Part shown: one piece after another, positions 1 to 6,874 of the stretch
How the letters are laid out: every line of letters starts with the position of its first letter
How positions within the stretch are numbered: the first letter of the stretch is position 1
Source: Candidatus Omnitrophota bacterium
GTDB taxonomy: Bacteria > Omnitrophota > Gorgyraeia > Zapsychrales > Fredricksoniimonadaceae
Length of the DNA: 10,550 nt
Assembly: GCA_016789035.1 (NCBI GenBank)
Contig: JAEUSC010000043.1
Location: 1-10,550, forward strand
Reading direction: 5' to 3'
Made by a program: the position numbers and the translations under genes
Notes under the pieces: generated by a model
The model's database searches: none
What the model saw: only the letters and a program-made list of their open reading frames with translations
What the model was told of the DNA's origin: nothing

Positions 1-242
1 AATTCACTTTTCGATGACGGACGCCCAACGTCCCCGTGAACATCGCGAGACTCCAATAATTTGGATACTCCTACAGGTTCAATGGCGGAGGACAGATCAT
101 GTCGAATTTTTTTTAAAACCTTAGTTTCGGACGTCCTATCCCATGCATATCGACAAACATCCTCACAGACCCGCAAACCCTCCTTGGCCCTGTTAAAATT
201 GGCATCAATGATCCGGATCAATTTCTTATCGGAACCGCCCAT
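1..242 (-). CDS. Thiamine biosynthesis protein, ThiD2-like N-terminal domain (3' end outside window)
   Basis: The first 80 codons are visible and the gene runs off the window edge. The protein begins MGGSDKKLIRIIDANFNRAK, followed by EGLRVCEDVCRY at about residues 21-32, an IRHDLS segment near 49-54 and a SRDVHGDVG segment near 69-77. From memory, this RIIDANxNRAxEGLRVxED pattern is the N-terminal domain that precedes ThiE (thiamine-phosphate synthase) in several phyla. It has been named ThiD2 and assigned hydroxymethylpyrimidine-phosphate kinase activity. The expected C-terminal ThiE barrel would lie beyond position 1, so fusion or stand-alone form cannot be decided here. The ATG at 240-242 is the only sensible start, because an in-frame TGA lies two codons upstream. 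It begins 8 bases after the heptose nucleotidyltransferase stop, consistent with one transcript. No good Shine-Dalgarno is visible. Confidence 0.72.
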   Translation of the reverse strand, partial: MGGSDKKLIRIIDANFNRAKEGLRVCEDVCRYAWDRTSETKVLKKIRHDLSSAIEPVGVSKLLESRDVHGDVGRPSSKSE

Positions 243-250
243 ACATCACA

Positions 251-736
251 TCACTTGCGTTGACTTTTAATCGTTTGAATAATGCCCGTCGTTGAGAAAT
301 GATCAACAAACTTGATAAATTCTACTTTTCCGCCGTTGGCTTTAACTTCGTCTGCTCCAACAACGACTTTGCCTTTCCAATCTGCCCCCTTGATAAGAAC
401 ATCCGGAAGGACGGCCTGGATCAATTTAAGAGGAGTGTCCTGTGTAAAGACCGTGACAAAATCCACACTTTGCAAAGCGGCAACCACCGCGGCACGCGCT
501 TGCTGCGGATTAACCGGTCGATCTGGGCCTTTCAATCGACGAATCGATTCATCACTGTTCAAACCTAAAATTAAAATCCGGTCTTTCTTTTTCGCCTTTT
601 CTAAATAGGTCACATGTCCATAATGCAAAATATCAAAGCATCCGTTAGTAAAGGCAACCGTCTTGCCGGCCTTTCGTAATCGGACGACTTCCTTTTTAAG
701 CTGAGAAAGACCTATGATCTTTGAGCGGATACTCAC
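251..736 (-). CDS. rfaE2: D-glycero-beta-D-manno-heptose 1-phosphate nucleotidyltransferase (RfaE2/HldE C-terminal type)
   Basis: This 161-residue cytoplasmic enzyme is expected to transfer a nucleotidyl group, normally AMP, to heptose 1-phosphate, giving the ADP-heptose used for the lipopolysaccharide inner core. The cytidylyltransferase-like signature NGCFDILHYGH is at residues 31-41, with the catalytic HxGH motif at 38-41. SDESIRRLKGPDRPV follows at 61-75, then KGADW at 116-120 and an STTGII segment at 148-153, all typical of the HldE C-terminal domain. The length suits the stand-alone form; the ribokinase-like HldE N-terminal domain is not fused and not elsewhere in the window. I start at the GTG at 734-736 because AGAGG lies 5 bases upstream. 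The longer frame opening at 799 would overlap gmhA by 47 bases and add an atypical leader. The gene follows the gmhA stop by 16 bases. Whether it uses ATP or CTP cannot be read from sequence alone. Confidence 0.92.
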   Translation of the reverse strand: MSIRSKIIGLSQLKKEVVRLRKAGKTVAFTNGCFDILHYGHVTYLEKAKKKDRILILGLNSDESIRRLKGPDRPVNPQQARAAVVAALQSVDFVTVFTQDTPLKLIQAVLPDVLIKGADWKGKVVVGADEVKANGGKVEFIKFVDHFSTTGIIQTIKSQRK

Positions 737-741
737 TCTGA

Positions 742-746
742 CCTCT
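742..746 (-). promoter_or_regulatory. Ribosome binding site deciding the GTG start of rfaE2
   Basis: Minus-strand AGAGG stands 5 bases before the GTG at 734-736 and just after the gmhA stop. It favours the short GTG-initiated product over the ATG at 797-799. Confidence 0.7.
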
Positions 747-752
747 GCCAAG

Positions 753-1319
753 TTAAAACAACGCGTCTTCTGCCAACTGACAAATCGTATGCGCCACACA
801 TAACTGCGATTCCTGAATGCGCGCGGTAACTTTCGAAGGAACGATCAAAGCTACGTCACATAACGCCGCAAGCTTTCCTCCGTCGCAACCCAATAGCCCA
901 ATCGTTTTCATACCCAAGGACCTGGCCTTATTGATTCCTTCAATGACATTCTTGGAATTACCGCTCGTCGAAATTCCGAATGCCACATCGCCTGGCCTTC
1001 CTAAACCTTCCAACTGGCGCGAAAAAATAATATCAAACGAATAATCATTCCCCAGCGCTGTCAAAATTGAAGAGTCCGTCGTTAATGCAATGGCGGGCAA
1101 AGATCGACGCTCTTTCATAAATCGGCCGATGAATTCGGCAGCAATGTGCTGACTATCGGCCGCTGAGCCGCCGTTGCCAAAAAAATATAGTCTGCGTTCA
1201 TTCTTTAATGCAGCAATAATGACAGAAGCCGCCTCGGCTATCGCAGGCTTGAGCACTTTGAGTGTCGCCTGCTTAACGGCAATCGACTCCTGAAAAATTT
1301 GTTCAATTAACTGTTCCAT
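753..1319 (-). CDS. gmhA: Sedoheptulose 7-phosphate isomerase (phosphoheptose isomerase)
   Basis: GmhA converts sedoheptulose 7-phosphate to D-glycero-D-manno-heptose 7-phosphate, the first committed step of ADP-heptose synthesis for lipopolysaccharide. The 188-residue protein is a SIS-domain sugar isomerase of the usual length. The phosphate-binding loop GNGGSAADSQHIAAEF spans 48-63 and contains catalytic-type H58 and E62. A second SIS loop, STSGNS, is at 117-122, and RIQESQ near 167-172 with H177 matches the C-terminal active-site helix. The ATG at 1317-1319 gives the family's normal N-terminus and has a modest AGAGA upstream. The longer open frame to 1415 would overlap pfkA and adds an unrelated leader. 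It begins 7 bases after the phosphofructokinase stop and is followed closely by the nucleotidyltransferase, so two steps of one pathway are probably co-expressed. The heptose kinase and GmhB phosphatase are not in the window. Confidence 0.95.
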   Translation of the reverse strand: MEQLIEQIFQESIAVKQATLKVLKPAIAEAASVIIAALKNERRLYFFGNGGSAADSQHIAAEFIGRFMKERRSLPAIALTTDSSILTALGNDYSFDIIFSRQLEGLGRPGDVAFGISTSGNSKNVIEGINKARSLGMKTIGLLGCDGGKLAALCDVALIVPSKVTARIQESQLCVAHTICQLAEDALF

Positions 1320-1326
1320 CAATTCT

Positions 1327-2352
1327 CTATTTTGTTGAAGAAAAAACCTCAGCGATGGCAAAAAGATCCATATCCACAGTCTTTCGCTCACTGACAGCCT
1401 CTTCAATATCCACATATCTAATTTTATTATCGCGAAGGCTCACCATCTTTCCAAACTTCCCTTCTTTGATGAGCTCAACCGCCTTGACCCCAAAGCGGGC
1501 GCTTAGAATACGATCAAATGCCGTCGGACTTCCGCCGCGTTGAATATATCCCAAAACACTGACACGTGTTTCATACCCGGTGTCATCTTCGATCATCTTG
1601 GCAAGAACTTCCCCAACGCTTCCAAACCTTCGTTTTTCGCCAGGAGCGTTCTGCCGCAAGGGAACTCCATTAATTTTCGTCCCTTCGGAAATCACAATAA
1701 TGCTAAAGTTCTTCCCCCGGCGATGCCGTTCTTTCAAAGATTCACAAACTTCTTCTACGTTCACAGGAATTTCAGGAATGAGAATGATATCCGCACCGCC
1801 CGCAAGACCGGCTTGCACGGCAATCCATCCGGTATATAAACCCATGACCTCAATAACCATTATGCGGTGATGCGATTCGGCCGTCGTATGCAACCTGTCA
1901 ATGCACTGAGTGGCAATATTAACTGCTGTGTCAAAACCGAAAGCGTAATCCGTCCCTGAGAGAGCGTTATCAATGGATTTGGGAACAGCTACAACACGGA
2001 TAATACCTTTCTTATGAAGGGAGAGGGCTATTTTTAAGGTCTCCTCTCCCCCGACGGTAATAAGCGCATCAAAACCACTTCGTTTATAATTTTCTTTTAT
2101 GAGTTGCAGATGGTCGGGATTATCCAACGGGTTGACGCGGGAGGTGCCTAAAATAGTACCGCCGCGGTCCAGAATGCCAGAGGTGGACCGAAGATCCAGA
2201 ATACGCGTATCATTCTCAATAAGACCAACCCAACCATTTTTTATCCCCGTGACAACATAACCTTCCTGCACACCCTTGCGGACAATGGCCCGGATTGCGG
2301 AATTAAGCCCTGGACAATCTGCGCCGCCCGTTAAGACCCCAATTTTTCTCAT
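1327..2352 (-). CDS. pfkA: 6-phosphofructokinase family enzyme with divergent phosphoryl-donor site
   Basis: This 341-residue protein belongs to the PfkA family, which phosphorylates fructose 6-phosphate using ATP or pyrophosphate. Conserved features are the N-terminal TGGADCPG (8-15), GGEET (101-105), the catalytic aspartate D128 in PKSIDN (124-129), SHHR (160-163), ISEG (221-224), ETR (261-263) and YIQRGGSP (269-276). The GGEE plus PK arrangement (acidic residue at E104, K125) resembles pyrophosphate-dependent and mixed-substrate enzymes rather than E. coli ATP-PFK, which has GGDG and PG. Several usually conserved positions differ: A11 for the nucleotide-loop glycine, S126 and A130 where TIDND is normal, L172 for the arginine of MGR, and Y269 for the histidine of GHIQRGG. 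Substrate and donor are therefore uncertain. AGG 5 bases before the ATG supports the start. It lies 34 bases after the AmaP-like gene. Confidence 0.88.
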   Translation of the reverse strand: MRKIGVLTGGADCPGLNSAIRAIVRKGVQEGYVVTGIKNGWVGLIENDTRILDLRSTSGILDRGGTILGTSRVNPLDNPDHLQLIKENYKRSGFDALITVGGEETLKIALSLHKKGIIRVVAVPKSIDNALSGTDYAFGFDTAVNIATQCIDRLHTTAESHHRIMVIEVMGLYTGWIAVQAGLAGGADIILIPEIPVNVEEVCESLKERHRRGKNFSIIVISEGTKINGVPLRQNAPGEKRRFGSVGEVLAKMIEDDTGYETRVSVLGYIQRGGSPTAFDRILSARFGVKAVELIKEGKFGKMVSLRDNKIRYVDIEEAVSERKTVDMDLFAIAEVFSSTK

Positions 2353-2386
2353 AAAGACCTATCTGAATGATTAATATGGTAAAAAG

Positions 2387-2998
2387 TTATGCCCTGTAGC
2401 CTCTAAAAGGAACGGCTGGCGTGTCAACATCAATGTCTGTTTTACTTTTATCTTTCTTTGATTTTAAATCATCGGAGATAATTTTAATGATGTGGATACG
2501 AATATCAATCTTTCCATCCAGACCAACCACATCTTGAATTTTACTGCGAATCATTTCCTGCAGTTTTGACGTCATTTCCGGAATATTAACATCCGTCTTT
2601 AAGATCAACCGAATTTCAACATCCAGCCCCTTTTTTGTAGCTGCAATGGACGGACGAATTTCTTTGATTTCCGGAACACGAACAGCAATGCGGCGCATCA
2701 AATCTTCAATTGCATTTAATGAAACACTTACCGGGCCGGACGGATTATCAAAAGCAATCGTGCGTTCTCTTTGCCGACGGGCATAAATGAGGTTGGCCAA
2801 AAAAAGACTGACCAACATGATGAAACCGACGATGACCGTCAGAATGGTGGATAATTTTTGATCGAAAGAAATCTGTTTTAACAGCTTAACGGCAACGTCA
2901 AACGTAATGATACCTGTAAAGTACGAAATACAAAACACACCGGTGGAAAGAATGATCGCCAGATAAAAAAATACGGCCAACCGGGTCAGAAACCACAT
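2387..2998 (-). CDS. AmaP-like membrane protein with Asp23-like domain
   Basis: The 203-residue protein has two hydrophobic segments near residues 5-27 and 48-72, separated by a short loop. A basic stretch, YARRQRER, follows at 72-79, and then a soluble region from about 85 to 175. This is the architecture of AmaP, the membrane anchor that holds Asp23 at the membrane in Staphylococcus. The soluble part, with SVSLNAIEDLMRRIA (91-105), VEIRLILKTDVNIPE (127-141) and IDIRIHI (164-170), looks like a relative of the Asp23/Gls24 fold. The tail is lysine-rich and ends near FRGYRA. Start and stop are firm: AAGGAG stands 6 bases before the ATG, which overlaps the stop of the Asp23-family gene by one base (TAATG). 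Tight coupling suggests the two products form a membrane-bound complex, as in Firmicutes. That role is inferred. Confidence 0.8.
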   Translation of the reverse strand: MWFLTRLAVFFYLAIILSTGVFCISYFTGIITFDVAVKLLKQISFDQKLSTILTVIVGFIMLVSLFLANLIYARRQRERTIAFDNPSGPVSVSLNAIEDLMRRIAVRVPEIKEIRPSIAATKKGLDVEIRLILKTDVNIPEMTSKLQEMIRSKIQDVVGLDGKIDIRIHIIKIISDDLKSKKDKSKTDIDVDTPAVPFRGYRA

Positions 2999-3351
2999 TA
3001 GGCGCTCCTTTCAATGGCTTGAATGTTGACGTTGATTTCCTTCAAATTAATATCAACCGCACGTTCCACGGCAGCACGAATCACGTCCTGAACCTGCCGG
3101 GCGACATCGGGCACATTTAAACCGTAATCAATAGCAACCTTAATTTCAACACTGACCTGATCATCCTGATCTATGGTTACATGAACACTGGGATAATTCT
3201 TACGTCCGATCCATTCACACGCTTTGCTAATAATTCCAAATGTGGCAAGTCGCACGCCAGAAACTTCTCGAAGCGAAGACACAGCAATATCCCCAATGAC
3301 CTTCTTATGAATTTGCACAAAACCAAGATCCACTTTGTTTTCATTGTTCAT
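2998..3351 (-). CDS. Asp23/Gls24 family envelope stress protein (YqhY-like)
   Basis: This 117-residue protein matches the Asp23/Gls24 (DUF322) family in length and pattern. It opens with [20 protein letters not shown] at 10-29, continues with EVSGVRLA (29-36), then [21 protein letters not shown] (68-88) and ends with [13 protein letters not shown] (101-113). No signal peptide or membrane segment is present, so it should be cytoplasmic and peripheral to the membrane. Its ATG overlaps the accC TGA in an ATGA arrangement, with GGGAGG 6 bases upstream, so translation is probably coupled to AccC. In B. subtilis the family member YqhY is likewise encoded directly after accC and has been linked genetically to control of fatty-acid synthesis. 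By position this is the YqhY equivalent. The following AmaP-like gene suggests membrane tethering. Biochemical activity is unknown. Confidence 0.87.
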   Translation of the reverse strand: MNNENKVDLGFVQIHKKVIGDIAVSSLREVSGVRLATFGIISKACEWIGRKNYPSVHVTIDQDDQVSVEIKVAIDYGLNVPDVARQVQDVIRAAVERAVDINLKEINVNIQAIERSA

Positions 3352-4721
3352 GAACGCCCTCCCACCACTTCCTTTTCTTCGATGCGGCCCATTTCCTCAA
3401 GAAAGTGCGTTGTTACTTCTCCCGAAATAAACTTCGGATGGCTCATGATTTTCTGCTGCAAACTGATGGTTGACTTAATCGGACTAATATAAAACTCATC
3501 CAGGGCCCGCTTCATGGTTGTAATGGCATCCTTGCGGGTCTTTCCATGAACAATCAATTTAGCAACCATGGAATCGTAATAAGGGCTGATTTTATATCCC
3601 GGATAAATATGCGTATCGATCCGGACATTCGGGCCACCCGGGAGGTTAAGCTCCTCAATTTTCCCAGGACAAGGCATAAAATTATTTTCAGGATCTTCGG
3701 CGTTGATCCGGCATTCTATCGCATGGCCAGAGAACTTCACCTGATCCTGCTTGATCTTTAACTTTTCTCCGAATGCCACTTTGATCTGCTCTTTGATCAA
3801 GTCAACACCGGTCACCATCTCCGTTACCGGATGCTCCACCTGAATGCGGGTATTCATTTCCATAAAATAGAAATTGCCCTTGTTATCTAATAGGAATTCA
3901 ACAGTTCCCACACCACGATAATTAACACTTTTGGCTGCCTTCACAGCGGCGTCCCCCATCTTCTTTCGAAGCGATTCATTTAAGGCGGGAGATGGAGACT
4001 CCTCGATTAACTTTTGATGGCGTCTTTGAACACTGCAATCTCTTTCCCCTAAATGAATAATATTTCCATGATGGTCCGCAAGAACTTGAATCTCCACGTG
4101 ACGGGGCCCCTCAATGTATTTTTCAATGTAAACATCCGCCCGCCCGAAATTGGCCTCGGCTTCAGTTTGGGCCAGTTTAAAATAATTCACCAGTGAAACA
4201 TCATTATGACAAACCCGCATCCCTTTGCCGCCACCGCCGGCTGCGGCTTTGATGATGACGGGATATTTGATCTTTTGCGCAACTTTTATGGCTTCGTCTT
4301 GCGTTGTAATAATGCCGTTGCCGCCAGGAGTTAGCGGAACGCCTAACTTCTTGACGGTTTCCTTAGCAATGATCTTATCACCCATTTTACGAATAGCCTC
4401 GGGAGTCGGACCGATAAACCGGATATGACAGGATTCACAAACTTCTGCAAAATGCGCATTCTCAGAAAGAAAGCCGTAACCCGGATGAATCGCCTCCACG
4501 TCCGTGATTTCAGCCGCGGAAATGATCGCCGGAATACTTAAATAGGATTCTGCGCCTGTGGCCTTACCAATACAGACGGCCTCATCTGCAAAACGAACGT
4601 GCAGGGAGTTACGATCAACTTCCGAATAAACGGCAACAGTACGGATATTCATTTCCCGGCAAGCCCGGATAATTCTTAAGGCAATTTCACCACGGTTCGC
4701 AATTAATATTTTAGAAAACAT
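3348..4721 (-). CDS. accC: Acetyl-CoA carboxylase biotin carboxylase subunit
   Basis: AccC carboxylates biotin on AccB with ATP and bicarbonate, the first half-reaction of acetyl-CoA carboxylase in fatty-acid synthesis. The 457-residue product has the full three-part layout. The N-terminal domain includes [13 protein letters not shown] (5-17) and [10 protein letters not shown] (79-88). The ATP-grasp glycine loop [11 protein letters not shown] is at 159-169. [18 protein letters not shown] (226-243) and [13 protein letters not shown] (286-298), with active-site residues such as E296, complete the catalytic core. The biotin carboxylase C-terminal domain begins near 333. The ATG at 4719-4721 gives the canonical N-terminus, although no clear Shine-Dalgarno precedes it. 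An in-frame GTG at 4743-4745 would add eight residues and also lacks a good site. It follows accB after an 83-base spacer. AccA and AccD are not in the window. Confidence 0.97.
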   Translation of the reverse strand: MFSKILIANRGEIALRIIRACREMNIRTVAVYSEVDRNSLHVRFADEAVCIGKATGAESYLSIPAIISAAEITDVEAIHPGYGFLSENAHFAEVCESCHIRFIGPTPEAIRKMGDKIIAKETVKKLGVPLTPGGNGIITTQDEAIKVAQKIKYPVIIKAAAGGGGKGMRVCHNDVSLVNYFKLAQTEAEANFGRADVYIEKYIEGPRHVEIQVLADHHGNIIHLGERDCSVQRRHQKLIEESPSPALNESLRKKMGDAAVKAAKSVNYRGVGTVEFLLDNKGNFYFMEMNTRIQVEHPVTEMVTGVDLIKEQIKVAFGEKLKIKQDQVKFSGHAIECRINAEDPENNFMPCPGKIEELNLPGGPNVRIDTHIYPGYKISPYYDSMVAKLIVHGKTRKDAITTMKRALDEFYISPIKSTISLQQKIMSHPKFISGEVTTHFLEEMGRIEEKEVVGGRS

Positions 4722-4753
4722 ATCTTTAAGGACTGAAGACCGCACGACTTACA

Positions 4754-4781
4754 ACCAAAGAAACACTTCTTCGGGTTTGGT
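4754..4781 (-). other. Weak hairpin in the accB-accC spacer
   Basis: The 83-base spacer between accB and accC contains ACCAAA (4776-4781) and TTTGGT (4754-4759) on the minus strand, able to form a 6-base-pair stem. A 3-base bulge and a possible inner 3-base-pair stem lie inside it. No uridine run follows, so this does not look like an intrinsic terminator. It could affect accC translation or simply be chance. This is the longest spacer in the cluster. Confidence 0.25.
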
Positions 4782-4804
4782 CTAGGGCTTCCGTCTCAGG
4801 TCTC

Positions 4805-5266
4805 CTATACAGGTTCGACAATAAAAAGCGCCTGTCCAAACTCCACAGGTTCAGCATTATCAACAACAGCTTCTTTGATTTTACCGCGGACTTCCGATTT
4901 TATCTCGTTCATTAATTTCATGGCTTCAACAATGCAGACCACTTGGCCGACTTCGACCATCTGGCCGATCTCAACGAATGGAGGCGCTTCCGGTGAAGGA
5001 GAACGGTAAAACGTTCCAACCATGGGAGATTTGATCTCTGCGCCGCCTTTTTTAGAGGGTTCACCAGCAGAGACGGGTTCATGATTTGTGGTTGGGGTAG
5101 GAATTTTTTCGAGGCTATATTTGACCGGGGCTGACGGCATGACTAACGAAGATTCTAATACGGATTTCTTAAGCTTAAGCTTAAGACCATCCCTCTCAAT
5201 TTCAATCTCAGCCAGATCATTCTCATTCATCAAGCCGATGATTTCCTTGATTTCCTTTAGGTTCAT
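4805..5266 (-). CDS. accB: Acetyl-CoA carboxylase biotin carboxyl carrier protein
   Basis: AccB carries biotin between the carboxylase and transferase halves of acetyl-CoA carboxylase. The 153-residue protein has the usual three regions. An N-terminal segment, about 1-35, begins MNLKEIKEIIGLMNENDLAE. A flexible proline- and serine-rich linker spans about 36-75. The biotinyl domain covers about 77-153. Biotinylation is expected at K117 within EAMKLMNEI (114-122), the classic EAMKM-type motif with leucine after the lysine. The typical loop SPMVGTFYRSPSPEAPPF (80-97), the thumb-like insert of AccB-type carriers, is present. The ATG overlaps the EF-P stop in an ATGA junction, and AAAGGG lies 7 bases upstream, so translation is likely coupled to efp. 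AccC follows downstream in the same direction. Confidence 0.96.
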   Translation of the reverse strand: MNLKEIKEIIGLMNENDLAEIEIERDGLKLKLKKSVLESSLVMPSAPVKYSLEKIPTPTTNHEPVSAGEPSKKGGAEIKSPMVGTFYRSPSPEAPPFVEIGQMVEVGQVVCIVEAMKLMNEIKSEVRGKIKEAVVDNAEPVEFGQALFIVEPV

Positions 5267-5835
5267 TTCTTCGCCCTTTCAACGTAGGTTCCGTCGCGAG
5301 TATCAATTTTGACAACCTCTCCGACTTCAATAAACAAAGGAACTTGTACCGTGGCACCTGTATCGATCTTAGCAGGCTTTGTACCAGCCCGGGAAGAATC
5401 TCCTTTAAGCCCCAAATCTGCTTCGATGATCGTGGCGATAATAAAATTGGGAATCTCAACCTTCAAGAGCTTTTCGCCATTAAAAACTCCTTGAGCTTCA
5501 ATATTATCTTGAAGATAAGACACTCCACGACCCAACATTTCCGCAGAAACCACGGTTTCTTCAAAAGATGTTTGATCCATGAAATGATAACCGTCACCTC
5601 CGTTATACAGATACTGCAAACGGCGGAATTCCAAAACAGCCTCCTCCAACCGTTCGGCTGTCCGGTAGGTACGCTCAAGTACACTCTCATTTTTAATGCT
5701 TTTCATTTTGATACGAACAAAGGCAGAACCTTTTGCGGGTTTGACATGATTGAATTCGACGATCAAGTACACATCGCCGTTGATGGCCAACCCCATGCCA
5801 TTGCATACTTCAGTAATTTCACGCTGTCTGATCAC
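5263..5835 (-). CDS. efp: Translation elongation factor P
   Basis: EF-P binds between the ribosomal P and E sites and relieves stalling at consecutive prolines. The 190-residue protein shows the three beta-barrel domains. Domain I has INGDVYLIVEFNHVKP (18-33) and the loop PAKGSAF (33-39). Domain II has LERTYRTAERLEEA (53-66) and YLYNGGDGYHFMD (75-87). Domain III ends with the signature DTGATVQVPLFI (154-165). K35 is at the tip that reaches the peptidyl transferase centre. The loop reads KPAKG rather than the common KPGKG. No EpmA, EpmB or EarP modifier gene is in the window. I use the GTG at 5833-5835 because GAGG stands 6 bases upstream. It overlaps the aminopeptidase by 17 bases. The N-terminus is slightly longer than in most EF-P proteins and lacks the usual phenylalanine of the FRNG segment (here CNG). 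Confidence 0.95.
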   Translation of the reverse strand: MIRQREITEVCNGMGLAINGDVYLIVEFNHVKPAKGSAFVRIKMKSIKNESVLERTYRTAERLEEAVLEFRRLQYLYNGGDGYHFMDQTSFEETVVSAEMLGRGVSYLQDNIEAQGVFNGEKLLKVEIPNFIIATIIEADLGLKGDSSRAGTKPAKIDTGATVQVPLFIEVGEVVKIDTRDGTYVERAKK

Positions 5836-6874
5836 TTAAAACCTCACATCCTTTTTCTGTTACTAAAACCATATCTTCAATCCTGACCCCAAACTTATGC
5901 GGAAGATAAACGGCAGGTTCGACTGTCACTACCATCCCGCTTTTGAAAACCGCCTGGCTTTTAACTGATAGCCTGGGAGATTCATGGATCTCCAAACCCA
6001 CCCCATGTCCCAGGGAATGACCAAAATACTGCTCTAAATCAAACTTCTTAAAGTGGTTTCGAGCCTCCTGGTCGGCGACGGCAACGGGTACCCCCGCCTT
6101 GATAACGGCAATGGCTTTGAGTTGCGCATCCTTTACAATTTCAGACACTTCCCGAACAAGAGGCGGTATTTTACCCAAAAGCACTACCCGTGTCAAGTCG
6201 GACTTATATCCATTAATATCAATACCAGTATCAATAAGAACAGGTTCATTGTTTTTGATCTTCCGACGGCTAACCCTCGCATGAGGAAAGCAGGAGTTGG
6301 GGCCAGACGCAATAATCGATGGGAAGGAAAACCCCGCCCGGCGGGCCTTCACGAAGGCTTCCAACTGATCCAAAACCTGAAACTCAGTTATGCCCGGTTT
6401 GATCGTTTGACGGAGAAACTTGATTGCCTGATGGTGCAGCTTAAGACAGCCACGGATGGCGTCTACCTCTGCCTTTTCTTTGATTTCGCGGATCTCTTCT
6501 ACCACGTCGCAAAGGCCAATCAAGACAATGGTTTTTGGGCATTCCTTTTGGATATTTTTGAACCCTGCAAGGGAAAGGTGCCGTTCGTCAAAACCCAATC
6601 TTTTAAGACCCAGGTCTAACAGCAACTCAAAGACCGTGTGCTGCATAGAGCGATCATATTTCTTAATCGATATTCCTTTGAGTCCTTTTTCGGCCTCGAG
6701 TATATAGCGAAAATCCGTAATATAAAAACTTCCTTTCTTAGTTACTAGAAGCCACGACTCACTGGCCTGAAATTGCGTCAAATAGGTAATATTGACGTCC
6801 TTTGTAACTAAAAAAGCATCGATTTCTACTTTTCGAAACTTATCCAATAACCTCTGAAGGCGCGGGTTTGCCAT
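5819..6874 (-). CDS. M24 family metallopeptidase, Xaa-Pro aminopeptidase type
   Basis: This cytoplasmic enzyme is expected to remove an N-terminal residue preceding proline, or to split Xaa-Pro dipeptides. The 351-residue protein has a creatinase-like N-terminal domain (about 1-125) and a pita-bread catalytic domain (about 135-345). All five metal ligands of the M24 family can be placed, numbered from the ATG: D215 in LIDTGID, D226 in SDLTR, H290 in GHSLGHGVGLEIHE, E319 in TVEPAVY and E333 in VRIEDM. H198 in the FPHARVS segment is the usual extra active-site histidine. The ATG at 6872-6874 gives the start MANPRLQRLL; a TTG four codons earlier is possible but lies directly after AGG. The gene follows aroQ by 13 bases and overlaps efp by 17. 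It occupies the position of B. subtilis yqhT. Aminopeptidase versus dipeptidase cannot be decided from sequence. Confidence 0.9.
   Translation of the reverse strand: MANPRLQRLLDKFRKVEIDAFLVTKDVNITYLTQFQASESWLLVTKKGSFYITDFRYILEAEKGLKGISIKKYDRSMQHTVFELLLDLGLKRLGFDERHLSLAGFKNIQKECPKTIVLIGLCDVVEEIREIKEKAEVDAIRGCLKLHHQAIKFLRQTIKPGITEFQVLDQLEAFVKARRAGFSFPSIIASGPNSCFPHARVSRRKIKNNEPVLIDTGIDINGYKSDLTRVVLLGKIPPLVREVSEIVKDAQLKAIAVIKAGVPVAVADQEARNHFKKFDLEQYFGHSLGHGVGLEIHESPRLSVKSQAVFKSGMVVTVEPAVYLPHKFGVRIEDMVLVTEKGCEVLSDQTA
5842..5845 (-). promoter_or_regulatory. Ribosome binding site deciding the GTG start of efp
   Basis: Minus-strand GAGG, inside the end of the aminopeptidase gene, stands 6 bases before the GTG at 5833-5835. 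No ATG lies close enough to preserve EF-P domain I, so this site fixes the start. Confidence 0.65.

Noticed and set aside
1320..1415. N-terminal extension of gmhA to an upstream methionine
   Set aside because: It would overlap pfkA by 89 bases and add an unconserved leader. The ATG at 1317-1319 gives the normal GmhA length.
2353..2386. AT-rich promoter-like sequence before pfkA
   Set aside because: A TATTAA-like hexamer is present but no acceptable -35 is at the right distance, and the spacer is AT-rich by chance.
4722..4745. GTG start for accC, eight residues upstream
   Set aside because: It has no better ribosome binding site than the ATG, and the ATG gives the canonical biotin carboxylase N-terminus. 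It cannot be fully excluded.
5344..5886. Plus-strand open frame of 180 codons over efp
   Set aside because: It lies entirely antisense to EF-P and the end of the M24 peptidase, shows no family pattern and has no ribosome binding site. It mirrors the codon structure of the real genes.
6053..6619. Plus-strand open frame of 188 codons over the M24 peptidase
   Set aside because: It is antisense to a peptidase with all five metal ligands. The translated product resembles no family that I recognise.
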